Shown: positions 49,331 through 59,107, numbered from the stretch's first letter. The stretch: 64,000 nt of DNA from an uncultured Thermomicrobiales bacterium (GCA_902806335.1 CADCWG010000146.1:1-64000); one strand, 5' to 3'. The notes: generated by a model not told the origin, from the letters alone. A program made the numbers and translations.

Positions 49331-50203
49331 GTGAGCATCCTGGTCGACGCGTCCACCCGCCTCCTGGTCCAGGGGATCACGGGCCGCGAAGGGTCGTTCC
49401 ACGCCACCCAGATGGTCGAGTACGGCACCAACGTCGTCGGCGGGGTGACGCCCGGTGGGCGCGGCAAGACCGTCGCCGGGGCGCCCGTCTTCGACACCGT
49501 CGCCGACGCGGTCAAGGAGACGGGCGCGAACGTCTCGATCATCTACGTGCCGGCCCGCTTCGCGCCCGACGCGATCTACGAGGCGGTCGACGCGGGGATC
49601 CCGCTCGTGGTCTGCATCACCGAGGGCATCCCGGTCAACGACATGGTGCCCGTCTACGCCCACGTGAAGGCGAGCGGGGCGCGGCTGATCGGGCCCAACT
49701 GCCCCGGCCTGATCACGCCGGGCCAGGCCAAGGTCGGCATCATGCCGGGGTTCATCCACGCGGAAGGTCCGGTCGGCCTCGTCTCCCGCTCGGGCACCCT
49801 CACCTATGAAGTGGTCGACGCGCTGACCCGCGCCGGGCTCGGCCAGAGCACGGCGCTCGGGATCGGCGGCGACCCGGTCATCGGCACGTCCTTCGTCGAC
49901 GCGCTGGGCCTGTTCGAGGCTGACCCGGCGACCGAGGCGATCGTGATCATCGGCGAGATCGGCGGCAGCGACGAGGAGGACGCCGCCCGCTACATCGCCG
50001 AGCACGTCACCAAGCCGGTCGTCGGCTTCATCGCCGGCCGGACCGCCCCCCCGGGCAAGCGGATGGGCCACGCCGGGGCGATCATCTCCGGGGGCAGCGG
50101 CACGGCCGCCGAGAAGATCTCCGCCCTCGAGGCCGCCGGGGTCCGCGTCGCCGAGAGCCCGTACCAGGTGCCCGGCCTGCTCCAGGCGGCGCTCGCCGGG
50201 TAG
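49331..50203 (+). CDS. sucD: Succinyl-CoA synthetase alpha subunit
   Basis: 290 residues from the GTG at 49331, with GGGGAG upstream. The CoA-binding Rossmann domain starts [20 protein letters not shown] and contains [20 protein letters not shown]. The active-site His247 is in [14 protein letters not shown], phosphorylated during catalysis. [20 protein letters not shown] and [18 protein letters not shown] are conserved. It pairs with sucC upstream to form the TCA-cycle enzyme. The 118-nt gap is long for an operon but has no terminator, so co-transcription is likely. Confidence 0.97.
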   Translation: MSILVDASTRLLVQGITGREGSFHATQMVEYGTNVVGGVTPGGRGKTVAGAPVFDTVADAVKETGANVSIIYVPARFAPDAIYEAVDAGIPLVVCITEGIPVNDMVPVYAHVKASGARLIGPNCPGLITPGQAKVGIMPGFIHAEGPVGLVSRSGTLTYEVVDALTRAGLGQSTALGIGGDPVIGTSFVDALGLFEADPATEAIVIIGEIGGSDEEDAARYIAEHVTKPVVGFIAGRTAPPGKRMGHAGAIISGGSGTAAEKISALEAAGVRVAESPYQVPGLLQAALAG

Positions 50204-50581
50204 CGCCCGGCTCCGCCCAGACCGGACCGACCGTCCCAGCACCAGACCATCCTCACCCCACCTGGTTCCTCGGCTGGCGGCGCCCGGCCGACCTGGAACC
50301 GACGGGCGCCGCTCCACGCCCATCCCAGACGACGCCGCTGGCGGTCGCCGGCACGCGCTCCCACATGCCCTGACCCGCTCCTTGGAATGCCTCGGCCCCC
50401 GCCCGGCGCCGCGCCCAGGAGAGGTCCCGCACGGTCGCCGTCGATTTAAGCCACGGTTCAGGCAGACCTCAGCGCCGGTTCAGCACGCGGGACGACGATG
50501 GGAACCGGCGGCGGCGTGGGCGTCCCCCCCCGCCCGCGACCGCCGCCCTGTCCACCGGTTCCCCACGAAGGAGTCCCGTTC
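50204..50581. promoter_or_regulatory. Gap between sucD and the HtrA gene
   Basis: 378 nt with a small AT-richer spot, CGATTTAAGCC, near 50442-50452. No strong promoter or terminator was recognised. Confidence 0.3.
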
Positions 50582-51838
50582 ATGTTCTCGACCCTGTCAC
50601 GGTCGACGGCCGCGCGAACCGCGACGGCCGCGTCCGACCTGCCCGGCGAGCCGGAGACATCCCGCCCGACCCCGGGTTCCCGCCGCGGGCGGGCAGCGCG
50701 CGGCGCGATCATCGCGGCGCTCCTGATGCTCGGGCTCGTCACCGCCAACGGGTTCGGCGCGCTCGCCGGGACCGACGAACCGGCGGCGCGGCAGGCCAGC
50801 CAGGCGGCGACCGTCCCCGCCGGGTCGATCACCGGCGAAGACCTGTCGGTGGCCGACGTCGCCGAACTGGCCAGCGCGGCGGTGGTGACGATCACGGCCA
50901 CCTACGACGCCCCCGACGTCGGGCGATCACCGTTCGGGCCCGGCGACGACGGCGACCTGCCCTTCCCGGGCGACGAGCAGGTCCCGTCCGGCGGTGCCTT
51001 CGCGACGAGCGTCGGCTCCGGCTTCATCATCGACACCGACGGTCACGTGGTCACCAACAGCCACGTGGTCGAGGGCGCCGCGACCTACGAGGTCCGCTTC
51101 GCCGACGGCACGACCGTCCCGGCCACGCTGGTCGGCAACGACGACTACCAGGACGTCGCCGTCCTCCAGCTCGACCTCAGCGGCGGCGTCGAGGTCCCCG
51201 GCGTGGTGACCCTCGGCTCGTCGGACAGCGTCCGCCCCGGGGAGACCGTGGTCGCGATCGGCAGCGCCCTCGGCGAGCTGACCAACACCGTCTCGGACGG
51301 CACGGTTGGCGCGGTGGACCGCGCGATCACCGCCGAGGGCGGGGCCTCCCGACTCGGTAATTTGATCCAGCACGACGCGGAGATCTACTCCGGCAACTCC
51401 GGGGGGCCGCTCCTGAACCTGCGCGGCGAGGTCGTCGGCATCAACACCGCGAAGGCGACGGGCGGAGCCCTCAGCAACGAGGACGTCGACATCGGCTTCG
51501 CGGTCGCGATCGATGCCGCCACGCCGCTGATCGACGAGATCATCGCCGACGGCGAGGTTGATCGCCCCTACCTCGGCATCGCGGGCGGCCTGTCCCGCGA
51601 CGGCGACGGCCACACCGTCGTCGAGGTCGAGCCTGATGGGCCGGCCGCGGCGGCGGGGCTCGAGGCCAACGACGTGATCACCGCGATCGACGGCACCCCG
51701 ATCACCGTCGAGGAGCCCCTGCAGGACCTGCTCTACACCCGCCGGCCCAGCGACACCGTGACGCTGACCGTCTCCCGGGACGGGGAGGAGTTGGAGATCA
51801 CGGTTACCCTCGGCGAGCGTCCGGAAGATTTCGCCTGA
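50582..51838 (+). CDS. HtrA/DegP-like serine protease with PDZ domain
   Basis: 418 residues from the ATG at 50582, 7 nt after AAGGAG. A cytoplasmic N-terminus (1-38) is followed by one membrane segment (ARGAIIAALLMLGLVTANGF, about 39-58) that anchors the protease domain outside. Catalytic triad: His161 in VVTNSHVVEG, Asp191 in YQDVAVLQLD, Ser273 in YSGNSGGPLL. The PDZ domain spans about 325-405 (PYLGIAGG, HTVVEVEPDGPAAAAGLEAN, DVITAIDGTPITV). HtrA proteases degrade misfolded envelope proteins. A response regulator and sensor kinase follow in the same direction after 220 nt, so the system may be stress-controlled, as with mycobacterial PepD and MprAB. Confidence 0.95.
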   Translation: MFSTLSRSTAARTATAASDLPGEPETSRPTPGSRRGRAARGAIIAALLMLGLVTANGFGALAGTDEPAARQASQAATVPAGSITGEDLSVADVAELASAAVVTITATYDAPDVGRSPFGPGDDGDLPFPGDEQVPSGGAFATSVGSGFIIDTDGHVVTNSHVVEGAATYEVRFADGTTVPATLVGNDDYQDVAVLQLDLSGGVEVPGVVTLGSSDSVRPGETVVAIGSALGELTNTVSDGTVGAVDRAITAEGGASRLGNLIQHDAEIYSGNSGGPLLNLRGEVVGINTAKATGGALSNEDVDIGFAVAIDAATPLIDEIIADGEVDRPYLGIAGGLSRDGDGHTVVEVEPDGPAAAAGLEANDVITAIDGTPITVEEPLQDLLYTRRPSDTVTLTVSRDGEELEITVTLGERPEDFA

Positions 51839-52058
51839 CCTGCGGCCAGCCTTCGATCCCCTCGTCGTGCGGCCCGCGTGACCCCACCGGCCGCGTCTCT
51901 CCCCCCCCCGGCAGGGCCGCGCGACGCACGGCCCTGCAGTCACGCCCCGCCATCCATCGGCGCGGGGCGAGTCCGATCCTGCGGTACCATCGACGCGTTC
52001 CGCCACGAAGGTGTCGCCGCGACCGTCACGACCCTCTGATCAGGCAGGTCCTTAGCGC

Positions 52059-52826
52059 ATGCCGACACCGCTCTCCAGAACGGCGACCGGCGGTCGGCCC
52101 CAGATCGGCATGCCCGCTCAGGCGACGCCCCGCGTCCTCGTCGTCGAGGACGAACCCGGGATCGCCGGGTTTGTCCGGCGTGGACTGATCTTTGAGGGGT
52201 TCGCGGTCGAGGTCACCACGAACGGCGGAGACGCCCTCGCGTCGATCGCCGCCGACCCGCCGGACATGGTCGTCCTCGACATCATGCTTCCCGGCGTGGA
52301 CGGCCTGGAGGTGCTGCGCCGGGTTCGCGCGGCGGACGCGGCCGAGGGGCGCCCCCCGCTCCCGGTGCTCCTCCTGACCGCCCGGGACGCCGTGCCCGAC
52401 GGCGTCCTCGGCCTCGGCGCCGGCGCCGACGACTACCTCGTCAAGCCGTTCGCCTTCGAAGAGTTGGTCGCCCGGATCAGAGCCGTGCTGCGGCGCGCGC
52501 GGACCGGCGGTGAGCCGACCACCGAGGTTCGCCGCTTCGCGGACCTCGCGCTGGACGTCGGCGCCCGCACCGTCCAGCGCGGCGACCGGCCGGTCGAACT
52601 GACCACCCGCGAGTTCGACCTGCTGGCGCTCCTGGTGCGGCACCCCAACCAGGTGCTGACGCGGGCGACGATCATGGATCGGGTCTGGGGGCCCGACTTC
52701 TACGGCGACTCGAACGTGCTCGAGGTGTTCGTGGCGAACCTGCGCCGGGCGCTGGAGGCCGGCGGCGAGCCGCGGCTGATCCAGACCGTGCGCGGGGTCG
52801 GCTACGTCCTGCGCGCGGCGACATGA
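52059..52826 (+). CDS. OmpR/PhoB-family response regulator
   Basis: 255 residues. Receiver domain about 24-140: [19 protein letters not shown], phosphoacceptor Asp74 in [21 protein letters not shown] and the conserved Lys in [14 protein letters not shown]. The C-terminal winged helix (about 155-255) contains [20 protein letters not shown] and [20 protein letters not shown], then VRGVGYVLR. It is phosphorylated by the kinase encoded next, whose start overlaps its stop by 4 nt (ATGA). The first 22 residues are poorly conserved; a later ATG at 52110 is an alternative start. Confidence 0.95.
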   Translation: MPTPLSRTATGGRPQIGMPAQATPRVLVVEDEPGIAGFVRRGLIFEGFAVEVTTNGGDALASIAADPPDMVVLDIMLPGVDGLEVLRRVRAADAAEGRPPLPVLLLTARDAVPDGVLGLGAGADDYLVKPFAFEELVARIRAVLRRARTGGEPTTEVRRFADLALDVGARTVQRGDRPVELTTREFDLLALLVRHPNQVLTRATIMDRVWGPDFYGDSNVLEVFVANLRRALEAGGEPRLIQTVRGVGYVLRAAT

Positions 52827-54394
52827 TGCTCGCCCGGCTCCGCCGGTCCCCCCTCGGCTCGATCCGGTTCCGGCTGACCGCGTGGTACACCCTGCTGCTC
52901 GCCGGCGTGCTCCTGGTCGTCGCCCTGACCGTCTCGGCGCTACTGGAGCGGCAACTCCGGGGCAGCGTCGAAGACCGGCTCCAGGCGACCGCCAACGAGA
53001 TCGGGACAAAGCTGCTGAGCAATGCAGAGGTCGATGGCAGTCAGTTGCGCTTTCGTATCCCCCGGCTGGACGATCCGTTCGCCGCCCAGAGCCAGTTCAT
53101 CGAGGTGATCGACCTCGATGCCCAGGGACGGAACGAGGTCAGCGACCAGTCCTCGAACCTGCAGGGAATGCGCATCCCCGGCCCCCCCATCACCCAAGAC
53201 CTTCGCCGCCCGTCGTTCGAGACCGTCGCCATCGATGGGACAGCCCTGCGCGTGGTCCGCCAGCCGATCGTTATCGGCGGGGAGACGCAGGCGGCGATCG
53301 TGGTCGCGGAGTCGCTGGCGCCGGTGGCGCAGGCGCTGGCTTCCTTCCGTCGACTACTCGCCTGGACCACCGTGGCTGGACTGGGGCTCGCCGCCGTCGG
53401 TGGCTGGCTGCTCGCCGCCCGCGCCCTCGGGCCGGTCGACGCGATCACCGCGACGGCCGCCGCCATCGCCGCCGACGACCGCGCCGACGTCTCGCTCGCG
53501 GCCCGGCTGGCGGTCCCCGAGAGCCGGGACGAGGTAGCCCGCCTGGCGATGACCTTTAACGAGATGCTCGACCGCCTGCAGGGCACGTTCGCCACCCAAC
53601 GGCGATTCGTCGCCGACGCGTCCCACGAGCTGCGGTCTCCCCTGACCGCCATCCGTGGCAACGTCGATGTCCTGGCATTGCAGCACGCGCGCGAGCACCC
53701 CGACGGCGGTGCTCAGGACACCACCGACGCGCTCGTCGACGTTCGCCGCGAGAGCGACCGGATGGCCCGCCTCCTCGACGACCTCCTGCTCCTCGCCCGG
53801 GCCGACGCGCCAGACGCGCCACGACAGGCGGCGGTGGGCGCCGGGACGCCGGTCCGGCTGGATCAGGTCGCGGCAGACGCCGCGCGGACCGCGGAGGCGA
53901 TGGCGAACGGACAGCCGATCGTGCTCAACGTCGCCGCCGTCGCGGTCAACGGCGATGCGGACCGCCTCCGGCAGGTGGTGCTGATCCTGCTCGACAACGC
54001 GCTGCGCCACACCCCACCGGGAGGCGAGGTGCGCGTGGACGTGGATCCGCCGCGCCGGGGAACGGCTCGGCTGACGGTCACCGACACCGGGGAAGGCATC
54101 GCGCCGGAGCACCTGCCCCACGTCTTCGAGCGGTTCTATCGCGCCGACGGGACCCGCTCACGCGCAACGGGCGGGACCGGCCTCGGCCTGGCGATCGCCC
54201 GGGCGATCGTGCGGGGTCACGGCGGGGAGATCGCGCTCCAGAGTCGCCTCGGCGTCGGCACCGTCGCGACCGTCGATCTCCCGGCGTCCGCGCACAGTCC
54301 GGACGTCCCGGTCGACGCGGCCGCGCCGGCGATGAGCACCGACTCGCCCGGGGCGACCGAGCCGGTCTCGAGCGCCAGGGTGGCGGTCCACTAG
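52823..54394 (+). CDS. Two-component sensor histidine kinase
   Basis: 523 residues. Transmembrane helices at about 22-42 ([20 protein letters not shown]) and 178-198 ([20 protein letters not shown]) enclose an extracytoplasmic domain of about 135 residues. A HAMP domain follows (about 198-252), then the H-box [19 protein letters not shown] with His268, the N box [20 protein letters not shown], and [19 protein letters not shown]. The tail is Ala/Pro/Thr-rich. The signal is unknown. Coupled to the response regulator by a 4-nt overlap and downstream of the HtrA-like protease, it is likely to respond to envelope stress. Confidence 0.95.
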   Translation: MMLARLRRSPLGSIRFRLTAWYTLLLAGVLLVVALTVSALLERQLRGSVEDRLQATANEIGTKLLSNAEVDGSQLRFRIPRLDDPFAAQSQFIEVIDLDAQGRNEVSDQSSNLQGMRIPGPPITQDLRRPSFETVAIDGTALRVVRQPIVIGGETQAAIVVAESLAPVAQALASFRRLLAWTTVAGLGLAAVGGWLLAARALGPVDAITATAAAIAADDRADVSLAARLAVPESRDEVARLAMTFNEMLDRLQGTFATQRRFVADASHELRSPLTAIRGNVDVLALQHAREHPDGGAQDTTDALVDVRRESDRMARLLDDLLLLARADAPDAPRQAAVGAGTPVRLDQVAADAARTAEAMANGQPIVLNVAAVAVNGDADRLRQVVLILLDNALRHTPPGGEVRVDVDPPRRGTARLTVTDTGEGIAPEHLPHVFERFYRADGTRSRATGGTGLGLAIARAIVRGHGGEIALQSRLGVGTVATVDLPASAHSPDVPVDAAAPAMSTDSPGATEPVSSARVAVH

Positions 54395-54548
54395 CGCCAC
54401 CGTCCTCCCCTTCCCGCGTGCGGTCCGCGCATCGGGCTCCGGTTACCGCCACTGGTTTCCCCTCCCGTCTCAAGGGCGACCCGGGATGGTCCTGGGTCGC
54501 ACGGGGGCATGAGGGACGTTCTCCATTACGGGCACCGAGTCATCTAAG
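54395..54548. other. Start of a 791-nt repeat-rich gap after the kinase gene
   Basis: The gap 54395-55185 holds repeat copies G and H plus the 11-bp direct repeat ACCGAGTCATC at 54534-54544 and 54692-54702. Beyond H, up to 55185, no gene or RNA was recognised. Confidence 0.5.
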
Positions 54549-54686
54549 TAGCGAATCCGGCTGATCGGTGGTGATACCGGGGGTGCCGGCCCGCCCGGGG
54601 CAAGCCCCGGGCTCATGGACGAAGCCGGCTGAAGCCGGCCGCGACCCCGCCGGGCGACGCCCAGGCGATCACCCGAATCCCGTATA
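54549..54686 (+). repeat. Dispersed palindromic repeat, copy G (best preserved)
   Basis: Left end AGCGAATCCGGCTGATC (54549 region) and right end GATCACCCGAATCCCGTATA (ending 54685) are inverted repeats with few mismatches. Internal perfect palindromes: GCCCGGGGCAAGCCCCGGGC at 54593-54612 (9-bp stem, AA loop) and GCCGGCTGAAGCCGGC at 54624-54639 (7-bp stem, GA loop). It lies between two copies of ACCGAGTCATC, as if inserted with an 11-bp duplication. Confidence 0.75.
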
Positions 54687-54689
54687 AGG

Positions 54690-54815
54690 GGACCGAGTCA
54701 TCGCGCATAAGGGATGGGGGCCTCGGTCGTGCCCGCGCCCGCCCGGAGCCGAGTCCGAGGTCAAGCACAGAGCCGGCTGAAGCCCGCGACGAGCGCCAGC
54801 CGTCACCCGGTATCG
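54690..54815 (+). repeat. Dispersed palindromic repeat, copy H (variant subtype)
   Basis: Begins GGACCGAGTCATCGCGCATA and shares AAGGGATGGGGG with copy E. It contains AGAGCCGGCTGAAGCCCGCG (second palindrome, degenerate) and ends near GTCACCCGGTATCGGGA. It is interrupted from its upstream part by copy G, because ACCGAGTCATC also lies before G. Confidence 0.55.
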
Positions 54816-55185
54816 GGATCGGGATCAGAGACGCCCCGCGGGTGATCGCCGATGGCGCGCCGTGGCCGGCGTGGCCGTCTCAGGGCCACCGAAACCACCG
54901 CCAAACGGCTCGATTGCAATGAGATCGGCGATGCGCCGCGTGGTGGTCCCGGTGTACCCGCTCGGCTCGCCGCCGCGCGGCCCCCATGCTGACAGCTGTG
55001 CACCTGGCTATTCGCCACAGGGTAGCGAGCTGCCACCTCTCCCTGCAGGGTCAGTGGGTCTGGCGGCGCGGGACGCCAGCGACAAGCGGTCCCCGACGCG
55101 ACCGCATCGCGCGCCCCCCCGGCGGACCGCGTCCTGGCCGCATGGCGTCCGGGTGCGGTCGGGCGCTCTCGCTAGCGGGGGAGCG

Positions 55186-56502
55186 CTAGATCCGTGTGGC
55201 ACGCACGATCTGGCGGGAGTCGTACTCGCCCCCCGCGAACGCGCCGGTGCAGGTGATCAGCGTCAGGGTCTCGACGCCGGTCGGCGCGATCACGCCATCA
55301 GCGCCCGCGCCGGCGCCGAGCACATAGCTCTCGCTCACCGCGTAGGTGATGCCGGCGCCGTCGGGCCCGAGGACCGAGATGGTGGCCCCGTACCCCAGCG
55401 AGCCGAGCCCGTAGAAGACGGCCGGACCGACGGTGTAGTAGTCGACGTGACCGGCCATCACCACGTTCGAGCCGGTGCCCGGGGAGGAGAGCCCCGAGTA
55501 CCAACCGACGTTCATCGGCTCGACGGGCGTGCCCATCACCCCGTCGACGATGCCGACCTGCTCGATCCCGGCGTCGACGCCGATGTCGGGGATCACGAGC
55601 CGAACCGGCGTGAAGGCCCCGCTCGCGTCGGCGAACTCGCCGCCCGCCACGTCGGCGGTGTCGGCGACTTGCGCGTCGGCGTCGGCGTCGGCGATGTCGA
55701 ATCCCGTCAGGTCGAAGAGGGGGAGTTCACCACGGTCGATCGGATCCATGTCGACGCCGCGGGCCCGCGCGAGTTCCCGGCCGACGGGCGCGACCCGGGC
55801 CTCGGCGTCCGACTCCAGGGCGACCTCGACGCGACCGTGGCTGTACCAGCGAACCGCGCGGCCACCGCGCACGTGGGCGCGGGAGATCGGCTCGCCGAGC
55901 CAGTCGTCTCCGTCCGCCGCCTCGTACCCCTCGTCGAGCGCGTCCCGCGCCTCGTCCGGCACCGGCGGCAAGGCCGCCGCCAGGGACGGGACCGACGGCT
56001 CGGTCGCCGTGCCGTCGTCGACCGGCGCGAAGGCCGCCGCGGTCCGGTCGCCGCCGGCCCGCCGCCCCGCGACCAGGGCAGTCGGGGCGTGCCGGGCGGC
56101 GAGCAGCTCCGAGCCGGCCTCGATCGCCACCACCGGCTCGACGTCCAGGCCGTCGCCGTCGGGCGCGGAGAGCACCCCATTGGCGAAGTACTGCGTCCGA
56201 CCGCCGCCGTGCTCGATCGCCTCCGTCACCGGCAGGCCGAGCGCCGCCGCGGCGTCGTCGGCCCAGTGGTCGAGGAACGGCTCGGCCAGGGTGTGGCCGG
56301 TCTCCTGGGCGTAGTACCGCCCACTCTCCCGGCCGGCCTCCTCGTCGGCGGCGGCGACGCCGGCGCCCCGGGTTGGCGCGACCGCCAGGACCAGGGCCAC
56401 CACGACGAGCCACACGCTGAACCGATATCGGTGCGGGCGGACCGAGACGATACGTACGGGAGACGACGACCGGAGGCCGAGCGGCGCGGGGCAGGGTCCC
56501 AT
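55186..56502 (-). CDS. Class F-like sortase with a long N-terminal domain
   Basis: 438 residues. A signal or anchor helix spans about 29-48 (SVWLVVVALVLAVAPTRG). Residues 60-115 hold a QETGHTLAEPFLDHWADDAA unit followed by LGLPVTEAIEHGGGRTQYFA, a pattern seen in extracellular Chloroflexota proteins. The sortase domain is about 298-438: PVRLVIPDIGVDAGIEQVGI, His352 in VVMAGHVDYY, Cys418 in LTLITCTGAF and Arg430 in EYDSRQIVRA, all three catalytic residues present. Sortases link surface proteins to other polymers by transpeptidation; class F enzymes are typical of GC-rich Gram-positives. No LPXTG-like substrate is visible in the window, including the DUF4397 proteins. AGGA precedes the ATG. Confidence 0.9.
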   Translation of the reverse strand: MGPCPAPLGLRSSSPVRIVSVRPHRYRFSVWLVVVALVLAVAPTRGAGVAAADEEAGRESGRYYAQETGHTLAEPFLDHWADDAAAALGLPVTEAIEHGGGRTQYFANGVLSAPDGDGLDVEPVVAIEAGSELLAARHAPTALVAGRRAGGDRTAAAFAPVDDGTATEPSVPSLAAALPPVPDEARDALDEGYEAADGDDWLGEPISRAHVRGGRAVRWYSHGRVEVALESDAEARVAPVGRELARARGVDMDPIDRGELPLFDLTGFDIADADADAQVADTADVAGGEFADASGAFTPVRLVIPDIGVDAGIEQVGIVDGVMGTPVEPMNVGWYSGLSSPGTGSNVVMAGHVDYYTVGPAVFYGLGSLGYGATISVLGPDGAGITYAVSESYVLGAGAGADGVIAPTGVETLTLITCTGAFAGGEYDSRQIVRATRI

Positions 56503-56854
56503 GGCAGCAGTCCTTGGCGCGAGCGACGCGAGGGGGGCAACCGCGGCAACGTCGTTATGGAGAAGAGTACGATAGTCGAGGCCTTGTCGAATAGTGGAAC
56601 TGTCAGCTCTTCCTCAACTCCCTCGGAACGTCGACTCGGTCCCTATCAAAGCCGACCCGTGAGGGGCGACCATCCGCACCGGTCTAAGGTCGTCCTGAGG
56701 AACCGCTGGTCCCCCAGCCGGTCCCGATGTGGAGGGCGCGCGCCCCCGACATCCCACCGGGACGCTCCTGGCCGAACCGGCCGGCAGAGGCTGGACCGCG
56801 GCCGTCGCCCTAGCGCCTCGGAACCGGTGTCGTGCCCCAGGGCGGCTCCTCATA
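56503..56854. promoter_or_regulatory. Upstream region of the sortase gene
   Basis: 352 nt with an AT-rich stretch around 56545-56620, uncommon in this window, that should hold the sortase promoter. I cannot fix -35 and -10 boxes with a good spacer. No gene is seen. Confidence 0.35.
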
Positions 56855-56891
56855 CGCGCAGGGGCCGCCCGAAACTGGCGGCCCCTGCGCG
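56855..56891 (-). terminator. Hairpin after the small membrane peptide gene
   Basis: CGCGCAGGGGCCGCC (56855-56869) pairs perfectly with 56877-56891 around CGAAACT, 101 nt past the stop of the gene at 56992 on the minus strand. It has no T-run. Confidence 0.45.
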
Positions 56892-56991
56892 AGCCTGGGT
56901 ATCGACGTTCCGTCGCGTTCCCCTATTGCGTCGGGCCGAACACCTGGGTCCCTACCGCCGGTCACCAAGCCGCCCGGCCCAGCCGACCTGC

Positions 56992-57141
56992 CTACAGGAA
57001 GAGCCGGTTGATAAGGAACCCCAGGCCGCCGAGCACGACGACGATGCCGATCGGCAGCCCGGCTCCCATCATCGCGTCGCGGTCGAACCCCAGGCCGTAG
57101 ATCCCCGTCATCTGCTGGACTCGCTCGATGATCCGCCGCAT
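56992..57141 (-). CDS. 49-residue single-pass membrane peptide
   Basis: From the ATG at 57141, with GAGAGG about 10 nt upstream. A basic amphipathic start (RRIIERVQQM), then a linker with GLGFDRDAMMGAG and a C-terminal helix LPIGIVVVLGGLGFLINRLFL. Short membrane peptides of this form are often missed by annotation. The family is not recognised. It lies between the sortase and lysS genes on the same strand, with 150 nt to the lysS stop. Confidence 0.5.
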   Translation of the reverse strand: MRRIIERVQQMTGIYGLGFDRDAMMGAGLPIGIVVVLGGLGFLINRLFL

Positions 57142-57291
57142 CCTCGGCCACCTCTCGTCCGTCGCCGGGCGTCGCGAACCGACGCCCGGGTATCGCGTCG
57201 CGGGAAGGAACAACGCCGCCCGCCGCCGTCTCCCCGGATCATAGCGCCGGGTCGCGGCTCGCGGCACCACCCGGGGGTTTCGGGTCGGGCA

Positions 57292-58860
57292 TCACGCCCC
57301 GTCGCCGCCGGGCGGCGCGGGGTCGTCCGGCAGGTCGATCCCGGAGACGAGCGCGACGACCGGGTCGGCCTCCGGCGGCAGGTTGCGGAGGGCCGGGAAC
57401 AGCACCACGTCGCGGATGCTGTCCTGGTCGGTGAAGAGCATCACCAATCGGTCGATCCCCAACCCGACGCCGCCGGTCGGCGGCATCCCGTACATCAGCG
57501 CGTTGACGAAGTCAGCATCGATCGGCATCGCATCCTCGTCCCCCGCCTCCCGGTCGCGCTGCTGGTCGCGGAAGCGGGCCAGCTGGTCGAGCGGGTCGTT
57601 GAGCTCGGTAAAGGCGTTGCCGATCTCGCCGCCGCCTAGGAAGGGCTGGAACCGCTCGACGTGGGTGGGGTCGTCCGCCTTCCGCTTGGCGAGGGGCGAC
57701 AGCGCGACCGGGTAGTCGGTCAGGAACGTGGGCGCGATCAAGTTCGGGCGCACGAACTGCTTGAGGAGCTCGTCGACGATCCGCGCCCAGACGGTGTCGG
57801 CGGGCACGTCGGCGCCGGCGGCGCGGGCCGCGGCGAGCAGGCCCGCCTGGTCCGGGTGCTCGACGTAGTCGACGCCCGAGGCCTCGCGGATCGCGTCACG
57901 CAGCGTCCTTCGCGGCCACGGCGGCGAGACGTCGACGCCCTCGCCCCGGAACGGGATCCGCGGCGCGCCGAGCACCTCGGTCGCGACCTGGGCGACCATG
58001 GTCTCGACGGACTCCATCATCGTCGTGTAGTCGGCGTAGGCCTCGTAGAACTCGAGCATCGTGAACTCGGGCGAGTGGTTGCGGTCGATGCCCTCGTTCC
58101 GGAAGTCCTTCGAGATCTCGTAGACCCGCTCGTAGCCCCCGGCGACCAGCCGCTTGAGGTAGAGCTCGTCGGCGATGCGCAGATAGAAGGTCTGGTCGAG
58201 GGCGTTGTGGTGGGTGGTGAACGGCCGCGCCGCGGCGCCGCCGTAGAGCGGCTGCAGCACCGGCGTTTCGACCTCGAGGTAGCCGCGCCCGTCCAGGAAG
58301 CGGCGCAGCGCCGAGACCGTGCGGGCGCGAATCTCGAAGACCCGCCGCACGTCCGCGCTCGCGAGCAGGTCGGCGTAGCGCCGCCGGTAGCGCGTCTCGA
58401 CGTCGGTCAGGCCGTGCCACTTCTCCGGCGGCGCGTTGAGGGCCTTGGCCAGCATCCGGACCTCGACCACCCGCAGGGTGACCTCGCCGGCCCGCGTGCG
58501 GAAGAGGTGCCCCGTGGCCTGGGCGAAGTCGCCCAGGTCGTAGAGCTTGCGGAAGGCGGCGTGCGCGTCCTCGCCGAGCGCTTCGCGGCGGACGAACAGC
58601 TGCAACTGGCCGTGTCCGTCGCGGAGGTGGGCAAAGACGGTCTTGCCCTGGTCGCGGAAGCCGACGATCCGGCCGACAACGGTGATCGCCTCGGGGTCCT
58701 CACCCGCCTGGCCGAGCGTCGGCTCGAGCGCCGCGTACCGCTTGAGGGCCTCGTCGCTGGTGTGGGACCGTCGCGCCCGGGACGGATAGGGGTCGATTCC
58801 CATCGCGCGGAGCTGGTCCGCCTTCGCCTGCCGGATCGCCTGGAGTTCGGGGAGGGGCAT
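57292..58860 (-). CDS. lysS: Lysyl-tRNA synthetase, class II
   Basis: 522 residues, the usual length. The N-terminal OB-fold anticodon-binding domain (about 60-150) contains VGRIVGFRDQGKTVFAHLRD. Class II motif 1 is in VFEIRARTVSALRRFLDGRG, motif 2 is KDFRNEGIDRNHSPEFTMLE with its conserved Arg, and motif 3 is GVGLGIDRLVMLFTDQ. PLYGGAAARPFTTHHN and the late GMPPTGGVG loop are typical of LysS. It charges tRNA-Lys. It lies 247 nt downstream of greA in the same direction, the greA-lysS arrangement seen in many bacteria, behind a promoter at 59768-59796. Confidence 0.97.
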   Translation of the reverse strand: MPLPELQAIRQAKADQLRAMGIDPYPSRARRSHTSDEALKRYAALEPTLGQAGEDPEAITVVGRIVGFRDQGKTVFAHLRDGHGQLQLFVRREALGEDAHAAFRKLYDLGDFAQATGHLFRTRAGEVTLRVVEVRMLAKALNAPPEKWHGLTDVETRYRRRYADLLASADVRRVFEIRARTVSALRRFLDGRGYLEVETPVLQPLYGGAAARPFTTHHNALDQTFYLRIADELYLKRLVAGGYERVYEISKDFRNEGIDRNHSPEFTMLEFYEAYADYTTMMESVETMVAQVATEVLGAPRIPFRGEGVDVSPPWPRRTLRDAIREASGVDYVEHPDQAGLLAAARAAGADVPADTVWARIVDELLKQFVRPNLIAPTFLTDYPVALSPLAKRKADDPTHVERFQPFLGGGEIGNAFTELNDPLDQLARFRDQQRDREAGDEDAMPIDADFVNALMYGMPPTGGVGLGIDRLVMLFTDQDSIRDVVLFPALRNLPPEADPVVALVSGIDLPDDPAPPGGDGA

Positions 58861-59107
58861 GGATGGGCCTCGAACCGTCCGTGTTCGGCGGTCAGCCGTC
58901 CGCGCCCGGGGACGCGGCCGTCACGTCATCTCGGACCCGGTCGTCCACGGTCCCGCTCGGCGCGGCGCGGCGCGCACCCGGCGCGAGAGGCGGGAGAACG
59001 GTGCGCCGTCGACGGCGTGCCTCCCTCACCTCGACGTCACCGGCCGCGCGACGACGCTCGGGGACGGCCCGCCCAACCGCGACCGCGACCGCGCGCGAGG
59101 GGACCCG

